From Deinococcus sonorensis KR-87 (GTDB lineage Bacteria; Deinococcota; Deinococci; Deinococcales; Deinococcaceae): DNA of 64,000 bases. This document shows positions 58,897 to 64,000 of the stretch, one piece after another (the stretch's first letter is position 1; every line of letters starts with the position of its first letter). A program made the translations under genes and the position numbers. A model generated the notes under the pieces. The model worked only from the letters and a program-made list of their open reading frames with translations. It did no database searches and was not told the DNA's origin. Location: positions 372,001-436,000 of the forward strand of contig NZ_CP158300.1 of assembly GCF_040256395.1 (NCBI RefSeq), in the 5' to 3' direction.

Positions 58897-59783
58897 ACGC
58901 TCCACTCCTTGACCTGCTCCCTGACGCCCAACGCTGCCGCGCCCAGCAGGCTGGCCGTCTCGAAGAGCGTGGTCTGCACGCACGGGACGCTCACCCCCTG
59001 CTGCAGCGGCCCGATGAACAGCTCCCAGGCCCGCGACACATTGCCGCCCACCACCACCGTCTCCGGCTGAAAGCGCTGCACCCACGGCGACAGCACCTCC
59101 CCCAGTCGCTCACCGAAGCTCTGGAATACCTGCCGGGCGCGGGGGTCACCCTGCCCGGCGAGCGCCGCGATCTCGGCCACCGTGCACTCCTCGCCGCTGA
59201 GGCGCTGGTACTCCCGGACCAGGGCCACGCTCGACAGGGCGGTTTCGGCGTCGGCGTCCCGGTACGGGACCCGGTTGAGCTCGCCCTCCGGCGGCACCTC
59301 CGGCCCGTCGGTCACCACCCGCCCGTCCACCACAAAGCCGGACCCGATGCCGGTGCCGAGCGTGATGCCCATCACGCGCGCCCGGCCCTGCGCCGCGCCG
59401 CCCCACCACTCGCCCAGCACGAACAGGTCGGCGTCGTTGCCAAACTGCAGCGGCAGGCCCGCCAGCGGGGTGCCCTGCCAGCGCCGGGTCAGTTCCTCGC
59501 GGACGCTCACGTTCAGCAGCGCCAGAAACTTGTGGGTCATGTGCGACACGCCCAGTTCCATATCGAAGGGGTGAGGCATCGCCACACCCACCCGCAGCGG
59601 CGCGCCGCCCGGCAGGCAGGCGGCCAGCGCGGCCTGCGCCCAGCCGTCTAGCAGGGTGGTGGCGGCTTCGGCGTGGCTGAGGTGTCGGCGCACCGGGTCG
59701 CCCAGCAGGCGGTGCTGCTGCAGGTCCACGGCGGCGGCCGTCACGTGGCTTCCGCCGATGTCGAGCGCGAGGGCATAGGTCAT
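58893..59783 (-). CDS. ROK-family sugar kinase without the zinc motif
   Basis: A protein of 296 residues from the ATG at 59783. The ATP site is LALDIGGSHVTAAAVD near 5, the catalytic Asp is in LQFGNDADLFVLGEWWGGAAQG near 125, and the glycine-rich loop is MGITLGTGIGSGFVVDGRVV near 152. The Cys-rich zinc-binding motif normally present in ROK proteins is absent: the region reads ELNRVPYRDADAETALSS. In the operon with two alpha-galactosidases it may phosphorylate the released hexose. The start is set by TGTAAT 7 nt upstream. A longer frame has no supporting signal. It is the first gene of the galactoside operon. Confidence 0.88.
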   Translation of the reverse strand: MTYALALDIGGSHVTAAAVDLQQHRLLGDPVRRHLSHAEAATTLLDGWAQAALAACLPGGAPLRVGVAMPHPFDMELGVSHMTHKFLALLNVSVREELTRRWQGTPLAGLPLQFGNDADLFVLGEWWGGAAQGRARVMGITLGTGIGSGFVVDGRVVTDGPEVPPEGELNRVPYRDADAETALSSVALVREYQRLSGEECTVAEIAALAGQGDPRARQVFQSFGERLGEVLSPWVQRFQPETVVVGGNVSRAWELFIGPLQQGVSVPCVQTTLFETASLLGAAALGVREQVKEWSV

Positions 59784-59796
59784 GGGCCCCATTACA
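59784..59796 (-). promoter_or_regulatory. Leaderless-type -10 box (TGTAAT) of the galactoside operon
   Basis: TGTAAT (59796-59791 on the minus strand) matches TATAAT at five of six positions and lies 7 nt before the ATG at 59783. Confidence 0.58.
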
Positions 59797-59968
59797 CTCG
59801 ACATCGCACGGTCAGGTCCAGCCGGACCCGGCACCGGGATGAAGGGAAGGCAAGGCGAGCATGTCCCCTGTCGGGCCGACCCGAAGGGGAGGTCAGCCTG
59901 ACGGGGCACTCAGCAGATCCCTCGGTCCTGGAGCGCACCCAGGCCCGGTTCCCAGCGGACAGGCCCGC

Positions 59969-60739
59969 TCAGCAGCCGATGTTGGTGCCGAAGTAACGCT
60001 TGCTGAGGGCCGCGTAGCTGCCGTCGCGGATCAGCTGACTCAGCGCGCCGTTCACCGCCTGCCGCAACTCCGAGTTGCCCTTCTGGTACGCCACGGCGAT
60101 CTGCTCCTTCCAGAGCGTTTCCCCGATGATCAGGTTGGCTTTGGAGTACGTCTTGACCGCACCCAGCGCCGCGAACCGGTCGGTGGCGATGGCGTCCACC
60201 TGGCCGGTCGCGACCGCCTGGATGGCGGCGTCGCTGCTGGGGTACACCTGCACGGTCTTACGCAGCGGCAGCTTCTGCAGGAATCCGAAGTAGGTGCTGC
60301 CCGACTCGGCGCCGAGGTTCTTGCCGGCCAGCGCCTTGCTGGTGGTGGGGCCGCCCGCGCGGGTCAGCAGGACGCCGCCGGTGCAGTAGTGCGGCGTGCC
60401 GAAGTCCACCGTCTTGAGCCGGGTGCTGGTGATGGCGTGCGAGGCAATCACCAGATCAATGTCGTCCGGGCGCTCGCCCAGGTCGGTGAGCAGACCGTCG
60501 AACGGGCGGATGACCCAGTGAACCTTGAGGCCCAGCCGCTGGGCCAGCAGCGTGGCCAGGTCCACCTCGAACCCGGCGGGCACGCTGCCTTTCATGTAGT
60601 TGAACGGCTCGAAATCGGCGCTGGTGGCCACGTCGAGCGTGCCGCTGGCGCGAATGTCGCTGAGGGTGCGCGCCTGGGAGACAGGAGCCATGGTGACGAG
60701 CAGGGCGGTGGAAAGCAGGAAGAAGCGGGCACCACGCAT
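59969..60739 (-). CDS. Amino-acid ABC transporter substrate-binding protein (family 3)
   Basis: A protein of 256 residues. The start at 60739 has GGAGGT upstream and begins a signal peptide (MRGARFFLLSTALLVTMAPVSQA). The family 3 signature is LDVATSADFEPFNYMKGSVPAGFEVDLATLLAQRLGLKVHWV near 30, followed by DIDLVIASHAITSTRLKTVDFGTPHYCTGGVLL near 90 and YPSSDAAIQAVATGQVDAIATDRF near 160. It binds polar amino acids or similar small molecules. No permease or ATPase gene is adjacent, so it is an orphan component or has its partners elsewhere. Confidence 0.9.
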   Translation of the reverse strand: MRGARFFLLSTALLVTMAPVSQARTLSDIRASGTLDVATSADFEPFNYMKGSVPAGFEVDLATLLAQRLGLKVHWVIRPFDGLLTDLGERPDDIDLVIASHAITSTRLKTVDFGTPHYCTGGVLLTRAGGPTTSKALAGKNLGAESGSTYFGFLQKLPLRKTVQVYPSSDAAIQAVATGQVDAIATDRFAALGAVKTYSKANLIIGETLWKEQIAVAYQKGNSELRQAVNGALSQLIRDGSYAALSKRYFGTNIGC

Positions 60740-60833
60740 AGAAGACCTCCTGACCGTACTGTGGGCCACCCGCCCTGACGAAAACGTCACGACGTCAAAC
60801 GATGTGGCGGCCTAAGCCAGTGAGGTCAGGGCT

Positions 60834-62300
60834 TCAGGGGACGGCGGGATACAGCGTGGCGTACAGCTGAAGCCAGCGGGTGCGGGCGGCCTCCAGGGCG
60901 GCGCTGCTGGCCGGGTCCGGCAGCACGGCCGGACGGGTCCGGGCCTCCCGCTGCAGGGCCTGCAGCGTGGCCCGCTCATGGCCGAGCAGGGCGGCGCCGG
61001 TGGCCGACGCGTCGCCGGCCTCCAGCAGATGGACCGGCACGCCGAGCACGCTGGCGAGCAGGCGGTTCCAGCCGGGGTCGGCGGCCAGCCCCCCGGTGGA
61101 GTACACCCGGCTTCCCGGCGTCTCCTCGTCCAGCGCCCGAACCTGTGCCAGCGAGAATGCCACCGCCTCCAACGCAGCGCGGGCCACCTGGGCCCGCCCG
61201 TGGGCCAGGGTCAGCCCGTGCAGGGTGGCCCTCAGGTCCGCCCGCCAGTGGGGGCTGCGTTCGCCGCTCAGGTACGGCAGCAGTGTCAGGCCGTCCGCTC
61301 CGGCCGGCACCTCCCCGGCGTCGTGCAACAACCGGGCGAAGCCGGTGGCCGTGTCCAGATCGCTGTACCAGCTGCGCCGCACCCAGTCGAGCAGAAGTCC
61401 ACCGTTGTTGATGGCGCCGCCGACCAGGTGGGTCTGCAGGTCCAGGCGGTAGCTCCAGCTGCGGGCCAGCGGGTCCAGGTGTGGCCGCGCGCTGAGGCGA
61501 CGGACCGCGCCGCTGGTGCCGACCGTCACCACCACGTCCTCCAGCGCCGCGCCGGTCCCGAGGTTGGCCAGCGCTCCGTCGCTGCTGCCGGCCAGCACCG
61601 GCACGCCGCGCCACGGGCCGGCCAGCACCGGCCCCACCGGCTCACGGGCGTCCAGGACTGTGGGCAGCCGACCCGGCTGAATGCCGAGGGCGGCCAGCAG
61701 TTCCGGGTCCCAGCGGGACGCCTGCAGGTTCCACAGGCCGGTGGTGGAGGCCAGCCCCACGCTGGTGGCCCAGTGGCCGGTGAGGCGGTGGAGCAGCAGG
61801 TCTGTGAGCGACACGAAATGGCCCACTGTCCCGAACACGTCCGGCTGGGTCTGCCGCAGCCACCACAGCCGGGCCGGATGATAGGGCGCCTGCAGCGGGC
61901 AGCCGGTGCGGGGGTAGCTCCAGGCCGGGTCCAACTGGGCACGCAGCTGGGGCAGGGTTAGGGCGGGGCGCGTATCAGCCCAGGTCAGGGCCGGGCCCAT
62001 CACGCGTCCTGACCGGTCCAGCAGCACCAGACTGTGCATGGCCGCGCTCGGCACGATGGCGCGCACCGTTACGCCGGCCAGCTGACGATGCAGTGCGCTC
62101 AGGGCGTCCAGCGCCACGGCCACCACCTGCTCGGCGTCCTGGACCGCCGAGCCGTCCGTGCCGCTGTGCAGCGGGTAGCCGCCGCCGGAACGGGCCACCA
62201 CCCGGCCCGCACTGTCCAGCGCCAGCGCCTTTACCGAGGTGGTCCCCAGGTCCACGCCGATGGTCACGTCCGTAGTTGTCATCTGCCGGCTGTCGGTCAC
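60834..62300 (-). CDS. FGGY-family carbohydrate kinase, gluconokinase-like
   Basis: A protein of 488 residues. The N-domain phosphate loop is TIGVDLGTTSVKALALDSAGR near 13, and the sugar-binding segment LTWADTRPALTLPQLRAQL is near 107. Further motifs are VGLASTTGLWNLQASRWD near 183, the C-domain VVVTVGTSGAVRR near 262, AINNGGLLLDWVRRSW near 295, LPYLSGERSPHWRADLRATLHGL near 345 and VYSTGGLAADPGWNRLLASVLGVPV near 400. SGERSP is typical of gluconokinases in this family, but xylulokinase-type substrates cannot be excluded. The start is GTG at 62300 with TATGGT 6 nt before it. Confidence 0.9.
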   Translation of the reverse strand: MTDSRQMTTTDVTIGVDLGTTSVKALALDSAGRVVARSGGGYPLHSGTDGSAVQDAEQVVAVALDALSALHRQLAGVTVRAIVPSAAMHSLVLLDRSGRVMGPALTWADTRPALTLPQLRAQLDPAWSYPRTGCPLQAPYHPARLWWLRQTQPDVFGTVGHFVSLTDLLLHRLTGHWATSVGLASTTGLWNLQASRWDPELLAALGIQPGRLPTVLDAREPVGPVLAGPWRGVPVLAGSSDGALANLGTGAALEDVVVTVGTSGAVRRLSARPHLDPLARSWSYRLDLQTHLVGGAINNGGLLLDWVRRSWYSDLDTATGFARLLHDAGEVPAGADGLTLLPYLSGERSPHWRADLRATLHGLTLAHGRAQVARAALEAVAFSLAQVRALDEETPGSRVYSTGGLAADPGWNRLLASVLGVPVHLLEAGDASATGAALLGHERATLQALQREARTRPAVLPDPASSAALEAARTRWLQLYATLYPAVP

Positions 62301-62312
62301 GCGTTTACCATA
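62301..62312 (-). promoter_or_regulatory. Leaderless-type -10 box (TATGGT) of the FGGY kinase
   Basis: TATGGT (62312-62307 on the minus strand) lies 6 nt before the GTG at 62300. It is immediately downstream of the VWA-operon hairpin. Confidence 0.55.
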
Positions 62313-62315
62313 ACG

Positions 62316-62354
62316 GGCCGGGCGCCGCAGGTCGGCGGACCCGGGCGCCCGGCC
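62316..62354 (-). terminator. GC-rich hairpin ending the VWA operon
   Basis: GGCCGGGCGCC and GGCGCCCGGCC (62316-62326 and 62344-62354) form a perfect 11-bp stem with a 17-nt loop. It starts 10 nt after the VWA stop. There is no T-run. It separates the VWA gene from the next promoter. Confidence 0.5.
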
Positions 62355-62364
62355 TCGGCCCGGC

Positions 62365-63612
62365 TCAGCGGCGGGGCTTGCTGCGGCTGCGGTCGTAGCT
62401 CTGGCTGACCGCCCGCTTTCTCAGCTCGGCGTCCCGGCCCGCCGCCAGGTCGCCCTGCAGCGCCTGCAGTTCGGCCAGTTCCGGCCGGGTGGCCGCGCTC
62501 GCGGGCGCCGCCGACACCAGATCCACTGCCGCCGAGAAGGCGCGGGCCGCGTACACCCGGTCGCCCCGGTCCAGCGCGTCCACCCCTTCGCGCTTCAGCC
62601 GCGCCGTTTCCAGCACCGTCACGGCCGCCTGCACCTCGGCATCTTCCGGCAGCTGACCATAGGCGTCACTGTCCAGCAGCGGCAGGTTCAGCTGGGCGCG
62701 CCGGGTGTGGCGGCCCTGGGCATCGCTCCAGGCCAGCCGGACCCGCAGCACCCCCAGCGTGCCGCTGCGGCCCGGCTGGGCCGGCACCTTCAGGCGCAGC
62801 ACCACATCGGTGGTCTGGCCATCCAGCAGGTTCGGCAGCTGCAGCCGCCCGGTGGCGGCGCGTTTCAGGTCGTTGAGCACCTCGGTCACGCGCACGTCGT
62901 GCTCCGGGTTCGGTTCCAGGCCCAGGCTGACCACCCGGCCCACCGTGCGGCTCAGGCCCAGCAGTTCCTGTTCGAAGAAGGCGGGCAGCGCCTCTGGCCG
63001 CTCGACGTGCTCGAAGTTGCCGTCTCCCGCGTTGGCGACGGCCAGCAGTAGGTCCTCGTCGTAGTGGGCCCCCAGGCCGATGGCGCTGGTGCTGACGCCG
63101 CGCTGGGCCAGCCCCTCCACCTGAGGCGCGATGTCGTGGCTGCGCTGCGGCCCCACATTGGCCTGCCCGTCGGTGAGCAGAATCACCCGGTTCAGGGCGC
63201 CCGGCTGCAGGTGGGTGGCCACCTGGGTTGCCCCCTCCAGCCAGCCGGCGTACAGCGCGGTACTTCCGCCGCACTCGATGCGGTCAATGGCCTGCTGCAG
63301 CGCTTCCGGGTCGGTGACGTGCTGAGACGGCACCACCAGCTGCACCGTGTCGTCGAAGGTGACGATGCTCAGGCGGTCCCTGGGGCTCAGCTGCTGTACC
63401 GCGGCGCGGGCGGCGGCCCGGGCCATCTGCAGCGGCTGGCCGCTCATGCTGCCGCTGCGGTCAATCACCAGCGCTAGATTCAGCGGCGGCCGGACCTGCG
63501 CGGCGCGCGGCAATTGCGGGGCATGGATGCGGGCCAGGACGGTGAGAAGGGTGGCGTGGTCGCGGTTCAGGCCAGTGTGCAGCGGTAGCAGTTCGATGCG
63601 GGGTTCGGTCAT
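62365..63612 (-). CDS. VWA-domain protein
   Basis: A protein of 415 residues. A von Willebrand factor A domain (about 45-215) has the intact metal-ion-dependent adhesion site: DRSGSMSG near 51, a Thr in STALYAG near 117 and Asp in LLTDGQANVGP near 147. A beta-sandwich and a C-terminal helical part (ARLKREGVDALDRGDRVYAARAFSAAVDLV) follow. There is no signal peptide or membrane anchor, so it is cytoplasmic. Such proteins mediate metal-dependent protein contacts. A partner cannot be named. Its ATG overlaps the stop of the upstream gene by 4 nt. Confidence 0.87.
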   Translation of the reverse strand: MTEPRIELLPLHTGLNRDHATLLTVLARIHAPQLPRAAQVRPPLNLALVIDRSGSMSGQPLQMARAAARAAVQQLSPRDRLSIVTFDDTVQLVVPSQHVTDPEALQQAIDRIECGGSTALYAGWLEGATQVATHLQPGALNRVILLTDGQANVGPQRSHDIAPQVEGLAQRGVSTSAIGLGAHYDEDLLLAVANAGDGNFEHVERPEALPAFFEQELLGLSRTVGRVVSLGLEPNPEHDVRVTEVLNDLKRAATGRLQLPNLLDGQTTDVVLRLKVPAQPGRSGTLGVLRVRLAWSDAQGRHTRRAQLNLPLLDSDAYGQLPEDAEVQAAVTVLETARLKREGVDALDRGDRVYAARAFSAAVDLVSAAPASAATRPELAELQALQGDLAAGRDAELRKRAVSQSYDRSRSKPRR

Positions 63613-64000
63613 GGGGTGTCTCTCCTGAAGGTGGCGAGGGCCTGAAGCAGCGCCTGATACAGCGCGTCCTGTTCGGCGGCGGTGCGCGGCAGCCGGGCAT
63701 GGCGGCTGACATGCAGCTCCAGGCCGGGGGCGAGTGCGAGTCGGGTGTAGCGTTCGGGTGGGGACGGCTGGATGTCCGGCGAGGCTGGAGCGGCACGAGG
63801 AGCGGGTGGAGGCGCGCTGCTGAACATCGGCGCGGAGACGGCCGCTGGAGGCTCAGCCTGGGAACGCAGCTGCTTCAGGTAGGCCAGCGCCGGGTTGCTG
63901 GCCTGCAGGGTCAGCTCACTCTGGCCACTGAGCAGCGCGCGCAGTTCGTCATCGGTGCGGGTGGTCAGGGTGCCGTGCAGCGCCTGGGCGGTCAGGCCCT
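63609..64000 (-). CDS. Unknown protein, C-terminal part (5' end outside window)
   Basis: The frame is open from the window edge, giving about 129 residues of C-terminus. The visible part has a helical segment (LTAQALHGTLTTRTDDELRALLSGQSELTLQASNPALAYLKQLRSQ), a Pro/Ala-rich linker and a final domain (YTRLALAPGLELHVSRHARLPRTAAEQDALYQALLQALATFRRDTP). A C-terminus of a MerR-like regulator is conceivable but not supported by any motif in view. It is coupled to the VWA gene by a 4-nt overlap. Confidence 0.55.
   Translation of the reverse strand, partial: GLTAQALHGTLTTRTDDELRALLSGQSELTLQASNPALAYLKQLRSQAEPPAAVSAPMFSSAPPPAPRAAPASPDIQPSPPERYTRLALAPGLELHVSRHARLPRTAAEQDALYQALLQALATFRRDTP

Overview
The window looks like a stretch of a Deinococcus chromosome or large plasmid. 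The base composition is very GC-rich and many genes start with GTG or TTG. At least twelve genes have a TAnnnT-like -10 box only 5-8 nt before the start codon, the signature of leaderless mRNAs that are common in Deinococcus. The gene content also fits: an ImuB/ImuY-DUF6504-DnaE2 mutagenesis cassette and several families typical of the genus. This assignment is inference from sequence reading alone. I saw no rRNA, tRNA, CRISPR array, insertion sequence or phage gene.

Layout. 1-3961: end of a translesion-polymerase operon (Y-family polymerase C-terminus, DUF6504 protein, DnaE2). 3962-7846: a gene-poor spacer with a striking AT-rich inverted repeat, an unknown protein with a possible PD-(D/E)XK core, an FG-GAP/VCBS-type exported protein, an APH-fold phosphotransferase and the CrcB fluoride channel. 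8083-14186: an arabinan-utilisation locus (GH51 arabinofuranosidase, sugar ABC binding protein and two permeases, exported GH43 arabinanase) with matching operator-like palindromes at two promoters. 14219-16110: a beta-lactamase-fold hydrolase and a TauE/SafE transporter. 16292-21474: a LacI-controlled cluster of two AP-endonuclease-2-type sugar isomerases and two Gfo/Idh/MocA dehydrogenases. This is the enzyme set of an oxidation-elimination-hydration-reduction route for glycoside or anhydrosugar cleavage. 21631-26888: a CHAD protein, a large pullulanase lipoprotein and its divergent LacI regulator. 26947-33193: gltB-gltD (glutamate synthase). 33461-41547: a membrane alpha/beta hydrolase, a thiolase, glycerate 2-kinase, an HtrA-like protein with Thr in place of the catalytic Ser, a LuxR-type regulator with a degenerate receiver, and a pair of antibiotic-modification-like enzymes.

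41678-52679 is a likely peptidoglycan-recycling island. It has a dipeptide/muropeptide-type ABC transporter (binding protein and two permeases), a divergent GntR/HutC regulator, anhydro-MurNAc kinase AnmK, MurNAc-6-P etherase MurQ, a beta-lactamase-family protein that may be an AmiE-like amidase, then ApbE, a double-GNAT protein and a BadF/BadG-type N-acetylglucosamine kinase. Four genes in a row (gntR, anmK, murQ, hydrolase) overlap. 52709-64000: an Ig-like lipoprotein, an amidohydrolase, a small unknown protein, an alpha-galactoside operon (ROK kinase, GH4, GH36), an orphan amino-acid binding protein, an FGGY gluconokinase-like kinase, a VWA protein and a truncated unknown gene at the edge.

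Taken together the window is dominated by scavenging of plant and cell-wall polymers (arabinan, alpha-glucan, alpha-galactosides, murein). Each module carries its own regulator or operator. Neither ABC transporter has its ATPase nearby.
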